Source: Pisolithus tinctorius
Lineage: Eukaryota; Basidiomycota; Agaricomycetes; Boletales; Pisolithaceae
Direction of reading: 5' to 3'
Assembly: GCA_024663395.1 (NCBI GenBank)
Contig: JANFAH010000016.1
Coordinates: 62,001 to 126,000 of the forward strand
Length of the DNA stretch: 64,000 nt
This document shows positions 30,891 to 43,042 of this stretch, one piece after another (position 1 is the first letter of the stretch; each line of letters starts with the position of its first letter). Under the pieces are notes generated by a model that had not been told where the DNA came from, did no database searches, and saw only the letters and a program-made list of their open reading frames with translations. A program made the translations under genes and the position numbers.

Positions 30891-31309
30891 GGTCCTTTAA
30901 GAGCACGGGTGACCCTGATGTGCGGCTGTACCTCAATTGTCCGATGATCACCCGGCTACTGACTTCCTTATCAGATAAGCTAGCACCTTGAAAATGCAAG
31001 GCTCCGTCACTGTAGGGCAGTGCATTGAGGCTTGAGCACGGCAGTACACGTCGGGCGCATCCAAAACTCGAGATGATCTCAGCTTCGCTTTTATTTGGCA
31101 ATGTTTGGCCCGTAGAATAGTCCGGCACCCCCGGTCCGGTATGATTGTTGCTCACAAAGAGTTTACAGACCTGGACCCAACGGCGTCCAGGAATATGCGT
31201 GAGTCCTCATCAAAAGCTGAGTGGGCAGGCAGTGCTAGGTGATGTCAACACTTTCCATATGGCATATCCGCAGCATATATAAATTGATGGTTGGGTTCAA
31301 TTGCCGGTA
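30891..31309. promoter_or_regulatory. Divergent intergenic promoter region
   Basis: Between the minus-strand gene starting at 30890 and the oxidase at 31310. A TATATAAA box lies at 31276-31283, about 27-34 nt before the oxidase ATG. The block from about 31224 recurs upstream of the second oxidase copy (about 35448), where the TATA box reads TATAAA at 35500-35505. Confidence 0.55.
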
Positions 31310-33367
31310 ATGTTGGTCACGTTTTTCACCCTGACCTTCGCTCTAGGGAGCTTTGCTGGCGCGCCTTCCAACAGTACAGGATGTCTATGCACTTACGGGC
31401 ATCCTTGTTGGCCAACCGCAGACCAGTTCGCTGAACTCGAATCCCAAGTGTCTCAACCCCTCATCTACCCCGCCCCCACTGCTTCCGCGTGCTATCCAGC
31501 CAATGACCCGTCTGGGAACTGTACTCAGGTAATGCAACGCTGGACAGACGGGAACTGGCGTTCGTCGATACCTGGTTCTATGGACGAACCGAATTTCGAG
31601 TCCTTCGTATTTAAGAATGGTACGATCAGTGCATGTTATCCTCAACACATCTCCTTGGTACACCTTGCGAACAAGGCAGCGTACCTGTGATTGGCGTAGA
31701 TGCTCGCACTCCACAAGATATCCAGGTTGCCATAAACTTTGCACTGCGTTACAATTTGAAATTGGTCGTGAAGAATACAGGGTGAGTGATAGGTTCCTCA
31801 CGCGCTGATGACTTGGATCTTAGGGGTATTGGTGGGTTATCAGACACGATTACCTCGGGCGCAGTACGGGCCGCGGTGCCTTCGTAGTATGGACGCACAA
31901 AATGAAGAACATCACGTATGACGCCGAGTTCGCGCCTGAGGGAGCACCCGCCAACGAAACATACCAGGGTAAGTCTTCATGTTCTTCTTGTGTTGGAGTC
32001 GGAGTTTGACTATCGACTGATGGGTGCTGTGGCATCCACAGCCATGACAGTTGGCTCTGGGGTACAGTGGCACGAGGCTTACGATGTAGCCAATCAGAAT
32101 GGACGCATGATGGTCGGTGCCCAAGATATCGATGGATCTGTTGGGGCTGGCGGTGGCTGGCTTCAAGGTGGAGGGCATAGCTCTCTTTCGCCCTCATATG
32201 GCCTCGGTAGGTAACAAGCGCGAATTTATCCTGATTTCCTGCTCATCTCAGGATGCTACAGGCGTTGATAATGTGGTTCAGATTACAGTGGTCACATCCA
32301 CTGGTGCCCACCTCACCGTCAACAACTATCAGTATCCCGACCTCTTCTGGGCGCTCCGTGGTGGTGGCGGTGGTACCTATGGCATTGTCACGTCTGTCAC
32401 CTACCGTACGTACCAGCAGCTTTCAGCTGTGTTGTACTTCATGCGGGCCAACGTCACCAATGCAACTGTGATGAAAGAGCTCATTGGAGGGATGTTACGC
32501 CTCCAACCCAATCTGACGGACGACGGCTGGTCAGGATATGGCTTCTTGGAAAACGCCACCTTGACGTTTATCGGTATGAATCCCGGCATGTCCACCGCAG
32601 GCAGCCAACGCAAGTACGCAACCCCTGACCGATTACTTGCTTTAGTTTGGAGTCCAAGGGCACCTCGTTAGAGGTAGAGATCAATCCGTTCGACACATGG
32701 TACGCGTGGTACACCTGGTTCAAGCAGTACTTTAGCACGGGAGGTGAGGATGGTACCAATATGATGATTACCTCCCGCCTTCTCTCTCGTGATACGCTCG
32801 CGAATCAATACTGCCGATGTCGCAGAGATCCTTTATGACTTGCCAGGCCGGAATCAAGTACGTCTAAGTTCTCGTCACATGCTCACTTGCACGTATTGCA
32901 ATGGACATCTGACTGCCGTCGTTCCTCCCTCATCATAGCACTGGTTTCCGGAGGAAAAGTTGCGCAGATCAATCCCGACGAGGCAGGTCTTAATCCGGCA
33001 TGGAGAAATGCCATCGTCGAAACCGTGTGCGGTGTATCCTGGGCGGATGGTACCACTGCCGAAGAAATCGCAGGGAAAATCGACCAACTTAAGGTATGGA
33101 TCAAGGATATGTATGCCCTCACACCTCAAGCTGGGGCCTATTTCAATGAAGTGAGCAAGTGCAAGCTTCGTGGCGAATGAGTTTGGCAACTGACATGTAA
33201 TACAAGGCGTCGTTGTTCGAAATCGATTGGCAATACACATTTTTCGGCTTCACACTATGGCAAGCTGAAAGAGATCAAGGATAAGTATGATCCGTACCGT
33301 CTCTTCGTAGGTTGCAGAGGGTGTCGGTTCAGAAGAATGGAACGAAGAGCTGACTTGCCGGTGGTAG
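31310..33367 (+). pseudogene. FAD-linked (PCMH/BBE-type) secreted oxidase, copy 1, frameshifted
   Basis: Oxidoreductase of the vanillyl-alcohol/berberine-bridge superfamily. A hydrophobic signal peptide follows the ATG at 31310 (the GSFAGAPS end suggests cleavage near residue 20). The FAD-binding domain shows GHDYLGRSTGRG (the His of the HDY motif is the usual covalent FAD site), GWLQGGGHSSLSPSYGLG and FWALRGGGGGTYGIV. The C-terminal BBE motif is KDKYDPYRLF with EWNEELTCRW at the end. Several short introns are inferred. Against copy 2, single-base insertions occur at about 31640, 32819, 33248 and 33310. Each breaks the frame, so as read it is a pseudogene. Confidence 0.75.
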
Positions 33368-33599
33368 AGGTGGGCGGTTAGGTGAGCAACATAGCAAGGA
33401 GCATCATAGCACCCCTTCTTGTTCCTCGCTATCAATCAGATCACGACAATACTGGGTAGTCCACTAATTAATTCTAGAGCACCCCAAAAGTACCCATGGC
33501 TAGGTGCATATATATCTCGATACTCTGCCAAGGATCTACCGTAGATATTCCGGTATGACGGTATGATTTGGAGCTGAGGACCCTAACCCAGGAGTGTCT

Positions 33600-34580
33600 T
33601 CCAGATGTAACGCAGTCCCACGAATCCGTCAGACGGAACTTACTGCGCATGGCCAACATCTACTGATAGTTAGTCGTGCGGGTAGTTACATTGGCATGAT
33701 GATAGATGACTTGCTTACGAAGGGAGCCAAGGAACCATGTACGTGGAAAGGTTGCTCAATGATAGCGTATTGGCGTCGAGCGAGTAGACCGAATGTTCAC
33801 ATCTCGTTCAGAGTATCATATGACGGTGGGGTGCGATAACGCAGGTCTGCGACTGACCAAGAAGGGTTTATCATCTGCACACTGATGGGTTGGCAGCGTA
33901 GTTTAGGCCGTGAACAGGTTATGAAGCAGGCGGTGTCTCGCCCGATGGGATACAAGTTCTCCAGTTCGTGGTCTTGAGTCCGACGGTGCATAGACATATG
34001 CGCTGATGATTGTCACTAGGTTTGGGAGAGAAGTTCGGTTTCAACATAACCGAGGATGGTATTTCAAGGAGACTCTACTGGAGCTCCGTTGTTTGTTAGA
34101 TAACAACTTGCAGTGCTTACAAGCTGCTCCGAAAACTTTCCGTTACTCTTGACACCTTAGCGCAATCAAATGCTGTCCCAGAAATGGATCAGCTGGAGGT
34201 TCGCATCGTCGTTGATGGTGAATACATGCAGTACATGATCTTCATTGCGTTACAGAGCCATCCAACCACTTTTGTTCAGCGACTTAGACTTATGATACCT
34301 CGTCAGTTAGCTGACCTCCGGGCTCTCCACACGGACGGGTCTCTTCCGCTCGATCCAGGTATGGATTATTTCCCGGTAAGCGGGTTAAGCGAGGGAGTGC
34401 GGGAATGGCTCCGGGGTGTCCGACCTGAAACATTGGGGGCTGCGAAACGAAAGGAAGGCGTGACACCCGCGGCCCTGTTAACCTACTCAAACAATAGCAC
34501 CGGACGTGAGGAGCTACTCAGCGAGCTGCACGATCATCACGAGGCAGAAGTAGTACATCCCGCTGTAGTTGCCGTTCGTG
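33600..34580 (+). pseudogene. C-terminal fragment of MTO1, copy 1
   Basis: Homologous to about 40,040-41,130 in the second copy. Readable stretches include GYIGMMIDDLLTKGAKEP, the ALAQSNAVPEMDQLEVR-like region near 34,160-34,210 and RPETLGAAKRKEGVTPAALL. The N-terminal two thirds of the gene are missing (a deletion of roughly 2.4 kb relative to copy 2), and the frame is broken repeatedly. It marks the right end of the first copy of the segmental duplication. Confidence 0.75.
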
Positions 34581-34615
34581 CATGATCCTCGATGATAAGT
34601 CTGATCTGGTTTAGA

Positions 34616-34935
34616 AGTGGAATTCGTGGTGCGGTGGCAGCATAAGGTATTAGACATACGTGTTGTGGAATGGAAGACCGGGCGGTCCAAAACGAAATAG
34701 CAATGGTCCGAAGGACGATGACAACGATTAGAGGGTAGATGTGATCCTCAGAGCCGTAGCCAGACCGATTCTACATAAACCGTGAGCGACGAAAAGGTCG
34801 AGCAACGTCAACAGAATTGATCGGAGAGCATGCGGTGATTGTGGCAGAAACGTTGAGAAGTAGGTGGAGGCTAGAATTGATTTCGTCCTGACACATACTC
34901 CAAATGTACTCACCCAAAAACCTTTGGAAAGCTGG
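34616..34935 (-). pseudogene. Fragment of the Msb1-domain gene
   Basis: The minus-strand frame 34913-34728 reads TYFSTFLPQSPHALRSILLTLLDLFVAHG, matching the Msb1-like gene at about 26.6-26.7 kb with an internal deletion. The flanking DNA continues in parallel with 26.43-26.71 kb and then jumps to the equivalent of 27.43 kb. It is the left edge of the second duplication copy. Confidence 0.8.
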
Positions 34936-35531
34936 TGTCGAGGTCACGGGCATTGCTAGAGGTGTAAGAGACGTGAAGATTATCAGGTGGTAAGCGGAGG
35001 CGGGGTGGGAAAGCACTTTTCGTCTTTCGTATTAGCCTATGTCGATCCTTTTACATGAAGACGATTTCACGATGGGCGGAAGTACTACTGATGTCATCGA
35101 CCCACCGATGGATGGCACGAGGTGCGCTGAGCCGTCTCATCACAGGCTGTACATGCGAAGGTCCGCTCGGAAGACGCATCGATGACTCACATGGATCAGC
35201 GAGCGTCCACTGTCTTCCTACAACCCTTTCGCTTAGTGGTAGCCGCGCCGGAGGGGCGAAAACCGTTCTAAATCCCTCAACAAGTAGCACTCGGCCGTAG
35301 CGTGGAGTCTGCGTTCCACCCCAGGCTAGTTTTCATGGGACTTGCAAAGTACTACTACCCGGTGGGTTGTATGCAATGTTCTTGGTCCCTTGTCAAAACT
35401 GGCATCACTGATCGCAGTGCGCAGTAGTGCACCAAGCGGGCGGGCAGCGCTAGGTAGTTTCGAGCACTCCCCATTCCCATACAGCATGTCCACAGTGTGT
35501 ATAAATTGATGGTTTCATTTGATTGCCAGTA

Positions 35532-37592
35532 ATGTTGGTCATTTTTTTCACCCTATCCTTCTTCGCTCTAGGGAGCTTTGCCGGTGCACCTTCCAACAGT
35601 TCAGGATGTCTCTGCACTTACGAAAATCCTTGTTGGCCAACCCCAGATCAGTTTGCTGAACTCGAATCCCAGGTGTCCCAACCTCTCATCTACCCCGTTC
35701 CCACTGCCTCTGCGTGCTATCCAGCCAATGACCCATCTGGGAACTGTACTCAGGTAATGGAACGCTGGACAGACGGGAACTGGCGTTCTTCGATACCTGG
35801 TTCGATGGCCGAACCAAATTTCGAGTCCTTTGTGTTTAAGAACGGTACAATCAGTGCATGTTATCTCAACACATCTCTTGGTGCACCTTGCGAGCAAGGC
35901 AGTGTGCCGGTGATTGGCGTAGACGCTCGCACCCCACAAGACATCCAGGCCTGCCGTAAACTTTGCACTGCGTTACAAGTTTGAAATTGGTCGTGAAGAA
36001 TACGGGGTGGGTGATAGGTTCCTCACGCGCCATCTTTTGATGACTTGAATTTAGGGGCACTGGCGGATTATCAGACATGATTACCTCGGGCGCAGTACGG
36101 GCCGCGGTGCCTTTGTTGTATGGACACACAAAATGAAGAACATCACGTATGATGCGGAGTTTGCGCCTGAGGGAGCTCCCGCCAACGAAACATACCAGGG
36201 TAAGTCTTCATATTCCTCCGGCGGATTTTGCCTATCGACTTAACGGTCGCTGTGGAATTCACAGCCATGACAGTTGGTTCTGGGGTACAGTGGCACGAGG
36301 CTTACGATGTAGCCAATCAGAATGGACGCATGATGGTCGGCGCCCAAGATCCCGATGGATCCGTTGGAGCTGGCGGTGGCTGGTTCCAAGGTGGAGGGCA
36401 TAGCTCTCTTTCGCCCTCATATGGCCTCGGTAGGTAACAAGCGTGAATTTATCCTGAATTTCCTGCTCATCTCAGGATGCTACAGGTGTCGACAATGTGG
36501 TTCAACTCACAGTGGTCACGTCCACTGGTGCCCATCTCACCTGTCAACAACTATCAGTATTCCGATCTCTTCTGGGCGCTCCGTGGTGGTGGCGGTGGTA
36601 CCTACGGCATCGTCACATCTGTCACCTACCGTACGTACCAGCAGCTTCCGGTCGTGCTGTACTTCATGCAGGCCAACGTCACCAATGCAACTGTGATGAA
36701 AGAGCTCATTGGAGGGATGCTTACGCCTCCAACCCAATCTGACGGACGACTGGCTGGTCAGGATATGGCTTCTTCGTAAACACCAGCGCGACTTTCATCG
36801 GTATGAATCCCGGCATATCCACCGCGGCAGCCAACGCAAGTACGCAACCCCTGACTGACTACTGGCTCAGTTTAGGAGTCCAAGGGTATTTCGTTAGAGG
36901 ATAGAGATCAGTCCGTTCGACACATGGTACGCGTGGCACACAGTGGTTCCAACAGCTCTTCAGCACAATAGGTGAAGATGGTACCAATATGATGGTTACC
37001 TCCCGCCTTCTCTCTCGTGATATACTCACGAATCAATACGCCGATGTCGCAGAGATCCTTTCCGACTGCCAGGGCGAAGTGAAGTACGTCCAAGTTTTCT
37101 CTCACATGCTCGTTTACACTCCTTGCACTGGCTGTCTGATGCCTTTGTCCCACCCTCATTACAGCATGGTTGCCGGAGGAAAAGTTCGCTCAGATCAGTC
37201 CCGACTCAGCAGGTCTTAACCCAGCGTGGAGAAACGCCATCGTCGAAACCTGTATGTGGCGTATTCTGGGCAGAAGGTGCCACCGCCGAAGAGATCTCAG
37301 GGCAAATCGACCAACTCAAGGTATGGATCAAGGATATGTATGCCCTCACACCTCAAGCTGGTGCCTATTTCAATGAGGTGAGCAAGTAGCAAGCTTCGTA
37401 GCGACGAGTCTGGCAGCTGACATGTAATACAAGGCGTCGTTGTTCGAAATCGATTGGCAATACACATTTTTCGGTTCACACTATGGCAAGTTGAAAGAGA
37501 TCAAGGATAAGTATGATCCGTATCGTCTCTTCGTAGTTGCAGAGGGTGTTGGTTCAGAAGAATGGAACGAAGAGCTGACTTGTCGGTGGTAG
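35532..37592 (+). pseudogene. FAD-linked (PCMH/BBE-type) secreted oxidase, copy 2, frameshifted
   Basis: Tandem duplicate of the oxidase at 31310, about 90% identical in the first 110 residues. The same signal peptide, Cys-rich start (GCLCTYENPCWP), GHDYLGRST FAD motif and C-terminal EWNEELTCRW are present. Its own single-base insertions, at sites where copy 1 is clean, lie at about 35,950, 35,982, 36,721 and 36,750. A TATA box is at 35500-35505. The correct frame is therefore clear from comparing the two copies, but neither is open as sequenced. Family members oxidise alcohols, sugars or phenolics; the substrate cannot be told. Confidence 0.75.
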
Positions 37593-38156
37593 AAGTGGGC
37601 TCTTACATGACCGGGTCTCCAGTACCAGTAGGACACCTGTTGTACACCAGCTCCCCGCTTCAACTTATGCTAGATTTTACTGTTGAAACTGAGTTCGCGA
37701 TATTGTCAAACCACTATGGTCGAACATCTTGAATGACCTTCCTGATATGCGCACACGCCGTGGGCATGTACGGCCATCCTGACTTCGTTCCAGAGGAAGG
37801 GATTTTGTGCACGGAGGTGAGTGATACCCTGTAGGCCGATGCCTACTAAACATGTACGTGTATCATTGATGGAACGAGCTATCCTATGCTGGTGGTTATC
37901 CAGCGTTCCGGGGAACACAGTACTATGTAAATTGTTTCAAGGCACCCACAGGCCAGTTGCAGTGCCGTATAAGTAGTACCTTCGGTACACCTCCTCCGAG
38001 CATCTGACCTGTAATATGTACCCCGGACTCGGCGGGAGTCACATGATGCACGCCGAGCCTGCTAAAAGTGAAGACATACTGTAGAGTAAAAATTAAAGAC
38101 CATACGACAATCTACACGATCCAACCACGTACCGTATGCACGCTTGTTAGTTTACG
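37593..38156. other. Intergenic, no gene seen
   Basis: Separates the second oxidase copy from MTO1. No coding signature; not matched in copy 1, where it is deleted. Confidence 0.4.
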
Positions 38157-41136
38157 ATGCATTCCAGGAACGCTGTCTAGGGCCGCCGCGCGCCAGCGAC
38201 GTTCCTACGTGGTTCCCGGTAATCCCTCTCAATACTTCCACAGCTCAGCTTGCTCTCCGTGAGCTCCTGCGAGCACCTCCTGTCTGCAGCAGGCATGTCC
38301 ACGCGACTTCATCTCAGTCAACTGGCGTCCGCACTTCTTTTTATTCCAGTACCCAAAACAAGTACGATGGTGCGACTTTCATCTGTTGTCCATTGCCAAG
38401 GTCTCGATTGAAGCCAATGATTCAGTTTGTGTCATCGGAGGTGGTCATGCGGGGTGTGAGGCGGCCACCGGAGCTGCGAGGGCAGGGGCGAGAACGCTTC
38501 TGTTAACTCAAAAGATAGCCACCATAGGAGAGCTCTCGTGTAACCCTTCCGTCGGAGGAGTGGGTAAGGGAACGCTCGTGAGAGAAGTGGACGCCTTGGA
38601 CGGGGTTATTGGCAGGGTAGCAGGTCTGTTTTATGTCCGCCGAAGATTATCAGGTGCTGATTGTTGCTGCTAGACAAGGCTGGCATACATTTCCGGATGC
38701 TGAACAGTTCGAAAGGCTTCCGCCGTATGGGTACGTTGCAACATTGAAGGTCGTTAACTCTGCGTTCTTACTGGGACTAGGGGCCCCGGGCTCAAGTAGA
38801 CCGTGAATTATATAGGGAGCACATGCAAGACATCATACTCAACTATCCAAACTTGGATGTGCGCTCAGCGAGCGTTTTCGACCTTCGAATTCGATCACTC
38901 CACGTCGTCGACCTCCGGAAGTACACCTGCCTGGGGTGCTGTTCGCCGGCGTCCGCTTAGGTTCAGTGTGAGCCAGAATCTTCATCGTGCCCTATCTTAC
39001 CCGCGAATAGATTCCTGGCGAGATCATACATTGCTCTCAGGTAGTCATTTGCACTGGCACTTTCCTCTCGGGCGAAATACACATTGGTATGGTCCTTTTC
39101 AGTGCATATACGAACCTTTATCTTCACATGTTCTCTTAGGAATGAAACGTTTTCCTGCTGGGCGAATGCATGAAGCACCTGCAATTGGGCTAGTCTCGTG
39201 CTCTCCGAACAGCCTGGATTCCAAGCTAGGACGGTTACAAACGGGCACTCCTGCACGCCTTGATAAAAACTCCATAGACTTTTCTAGGCTGGAAAGACAG
39301 GAGGGGGATCAGATTCCAGCATCCATTTTCGTTTCTCCACAGGAAGGTGGAGCACGCCGTATGTTCTGATCTCTGGCTGTCGCTTGGGAAAACAGGGTGA
39401 TTTGGAGCGTAGGGCGAGCAAGTTGTCTGTTTCAAAACGCACACTACGCCTGAGACACATAAATTGGTCAGCGACAGTATACCCCTGAGCATTCATATTC
39501 AGGAGACCAAGAAAGGTGAGTAGTTACTTGAGTTTTTATGTATGCATTTTCTATTGCTCACGTGTGGAAAGGGCCCCGGTACTGTCCCTCACTTGAGGCC
39601 AAGGTCACTCGATTCGGTCACAAGGGCAAGCCACACTGTATGGCTCGAACCCGAAGGGTATACTTCTGGTCAGCGCTTTTTTGTTTACGTCCAAGCCGCC
39701 TAAATGATCCATCCAGACCTTATTTATCCAAACGGCCTTTCGTGTTCAATGCCAGAAGAGCTTCAGGAGCCGATGATGCGCACTGTGCCCGGCCTAGAGA
39801 ATGCTCGTATGGTCCGACCAGCTTATGGTGTAGAATATGACTATGTAGATCCTCGAGAACTTAAGGGTGAGTAGGAGCGCTTCTGACATACCGTCAACTA
39901 ATGATCCACAGCATCACTTGAGACAAAAAGAATAAAGGCATGCTTTAATCTACTTCCAATGGACGGTCCAATGATGTTGTTCTTCCAGGGCCTGTTCCTC
40001 GCTGGTCAAATCAATGGCTACGACCTGGATACGAGGAAGCGGCAGCACAGGGTTGCATTGCCGGGATAAATGCAGGACTTGCTGCGCGTGGCCACCTTCC
40101 ACTGATAATCACTCGTGCGGATGGATACATTGGCGTGATGATAGATGATTTGATTACGAGGGGGGCTGAAGAACCATGTACGTGGAAAGGTTGCTTGATG
40201 GCAGTGCACTGACAGTCGAACGTGTAGACCGGAATGTTCACTTCTCGTTCAGAGTACCGTATGACGGTGAAGGTGCGATAACGCAGACCTGCGACTGACC
40301 GAGAAAGGTTTGTTATCTGTACGAATGGGTTGGTAGCGTAGCTTAGGCCGTGAACAGGTTATGAAGCCGGTGTTGTCTCGTGCGAACGGTGGGAAGCCTT
40401 CTTGCGCGACCGCAACGCGATACAGAATGGGATACAAGTTCTTCAGTCCGTGGTCTTGAGTCCGACGGTGCGTAGATATATGCGCTTCAATTTCCGGGAA
40501 ATTGCGCTGATGATCATCATTAGGTTTGGGAGAAGTTCGGTTTCAACGTAACCAAGGATGGCATATTCGAGGAGGTGCGAGACTCTACCAGAGCTTCATT
40601 TGTTCGTCAGATAACAGCTTGTAGCGCTTACGAGCTGCTCCGAAAACCTTCCATTACTCTTGACGCCTTAGCACAATCAGATGCTGTCCCAGAAATGGAT
40701 CAGCTGGAGCCGCACATCAAGGCTCGCATCGTCATTGATGGTGAGTACACTCAGTACACGACATTCATTGTGTTACAGAGTCATCCAAACACTTTGTTTA
40801 GCGACTTATGCGCCGCATATACCTCGTCAGCTGGCTGACCTCCAGGCCTTCCACACGGACGAGTCTCTTCTACTGGATCCAAATATGGACTATTCTCAGG
40901 TAAGCTGGTCTAAGCTGAGGAAGGTGCGGGAGCGGCTCCAGTGCGTCCGGCCTGCAACATTGGGAGCCGCAAAACGAATGGAAGGCATGACACCCGCTGG
41001 CGCTGTCAATCTACTCAAACATGCGCGCCGGACGTGGGGAGCCTACTCAGCGAGCGGCACAGCTTATCACGAGAGGCGGAAGGTGGTACATTCTGCTGCA
41101 GCTTGCAGCTCGTGCATGATCCTTCGCCGCTCCTAA
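38157..41136 (+). pseudogene. MTO1: MTO1/GidA-type tRNA uridine-modifying enzyme, frameshifted
   Basis: FAD-dependent mitochondrial enzyme that, with MSS1, installs the carboxymethylaminomethyl group on U34 of tRNAs. An N-terminal region with Arg/Ser (possible mitochondrial presequence) precedes the FAD-binding motif [12 protein letters not shown] (about 38,430), the [20 protein letters not shown] block, ALDG, the RLQTGTPARL motif (about 39,230), YVDPRELK with ASLETKRIK after an intron, [10 protein letters not shown], and the C-terminal VRPATLGAAKRMEGMTPAG. Many GT-AG introns are needed. Extra bases at about 40,019 and 40,027 break [14 protein letters not shown], and others lie near 40,235 and 40,270. 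It may be a real gene with sequence errors (see findings). The start is uncertain. Confidence 0.75.
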
Positions 41137-41574
41137 TGATAGTTCTGATCGGGTCAATATAAAGTCTCAAGAGCGTGAAATACTCTGGTTTCCCTTTGGT
41201 ATGCGTATATAGCGTCGTTTTTGAGGTGAAGTTACCTTGTGTGGGCCGAAGCCACTGAGTGGAGTAGGTGTGTCCGTCACTATTGTGCAGCTGGACCTAG
41301 GAGGAAGCATTTGAGATGAGATGAGAATGCACGCGTCGCGACGCGCCAGAGTCACGTGCATAACATCAGTGCTGTATACCTGACTGCTTTGCACCTGCGC
41401 TGCAAACCAGTTCAAAACTACTCACAGACATCTCATTCTGTCCACGTTTGTTACGAACAAGGTGGATCATCATACTTCCGTCCTGCATTGCGTCTGCGGT
41501 GGGAAGAGGTTACTGCACCTTTCTCATCACACTTCTACTTAATACTTAATAGTCGCCCATCTCCTGCTCCCAAG

Positions 41575-42569
41575 ATGCTCATTGCTGGTTCATTCTACTC
41601 GGTATCTCCAACAACGTCCACAAGGAAGCCTGCTGCCAAACGACGAAAGCTTAACGCCACGAGTTCCGTGCCTCATGTGGAACCCGACACCGCTACAGAG
41701 AAGAGCCCTACTGGGTCAGGGTGCTCTTCTCACATGACCATTCTCACTTGTGGAGGCAACCCACCTTTCTCTCGCTCATCTAAGCTTTCTTGTTCGACAT
41801 GCCATAGAGCATTGCCGACTGTGCGTCCTGACGGGTCTGCCATGGTATGCTCAAGGTGAGCCATTCATTCTCGGGTCGTCCTTTGGCTGCCGGCGTTTGT
41901 CATGCCTTATTACGCTCTTGTGGGATCTGGGTATTATGCGTTATGGCGCTTCGGTTTTGTTGCTTACTCCTCTTCTAATTGTTGAGCTGTTTGAGGGCGG
42001 TTATGGGGGTCTTTGCGTTTATTTTTCGGCTGGCCAGTATACAATCGGTCCTGACTTATGTCCCTTGACAGATGTTTGGAGCCGACCTGTAACATTTGCT
42101 CACGAACATGCACGTCCTATACACGACCTTCTTCGTTCCCGCCAACTCCAGCATTAACGCGATCGCCGACACCATCTACAAGCTATGGGATCAGTCCATC
42201 CAATTCTTGTTTTGCTTCGCCCAGACGGGCAGCATTAACACCAGGCTGGTCTGCCGTGAACTGCGAAAACACAGCTACTACCATCCCTTCAGTCAAGCGC
42301 AAGAAGGCACCTAATGACCCAGACCACGGTGATATCGGTATCACGTCTTGCCATCGGCAATCCGATAATCCTCTATGTGAGGTCATCGATGACAGCACTG
42401 TATCAGTAGTGGTTCCAGGATGTGGACGCTCTATATGTCGAACATGCTGTGTCGAGAGCGTGGCAAAGTATGTGACTCTCTTATTGCTTGCTGTGTTGTG
42501 ATCGTGTGGCCATTGACGATTCATTCAAGTGACGGAACCCTATGCATGGATTGTTATGCATTGGTGTGA
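41575..42569 (+). CDS. Cys-rich zinc-binding-like protein, unknown function
   Basis: Three exons with clean splice sites: 41575-41855, 42072-42467 and 42530-42569 (717 nt, 238 residues), no break. Pairs of cysteines suggest zinc binding: CSTCHRALP, then VCSRCLEPTCNICSRTC across the first intron, and a C-terminal PGCGRSICRTCC followed by GTLCMDCYALV. A basic AAKRRKLN stretch near residue 22 could be a nuclear signal. The middle is Ser/Pro/Thr-rich. I do not recognise a characterised family. It reads forward just after MTO1 and is convergent with the prolidase-like gene. Confidence 0.7.
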
Positions 42570-43042
42570 CACGTCCTATTAGAACTCTTTGTCTCGGAGG
42601 GGTTTCCCTGTTTTGTTCTTTGTCTTGTAATCATGTTTCATTACGGAACCTTGCACATACTTATCTTACATTCCCCAAACATCAATGCCCTTTGGTTTGG
42701 GCGATTACCTCTGTACCACTAATGATTCGAGCAGGTTGGGTTCCATGCATATCGATTCATAATAGGCGAGACAGAGCCATATCTTCGCGTGCTGTTCGTT
42801 GCGCAGGTGTTGTATGTGGTGCACATGTGTGCTTATCTCTCCGAACCAATTCCGAACTCACGGGGCTATTACCTTTGGGAGTCTGTCCTCTTGCGCGGCC
42901 AAAAAATTATTGCATATCCGTAACAGCGGTACATCACAAAATTCGGTGCGTGCCCATCCCAAGGTAGCTTACAAGATCTTGATCATACAAACAAACAAGC
43001 TTCTGGGATTGTTCCTACCCGCATCAAGGTAAATTGAGGCTG
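42570..43042. other. Convergent intergenic region, nothing seen
   Basis: 3' ends of the Cys-rich gene and of the prolidase-like gene face each other. No ORF or repeat stands out. Confidence 0.4.
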
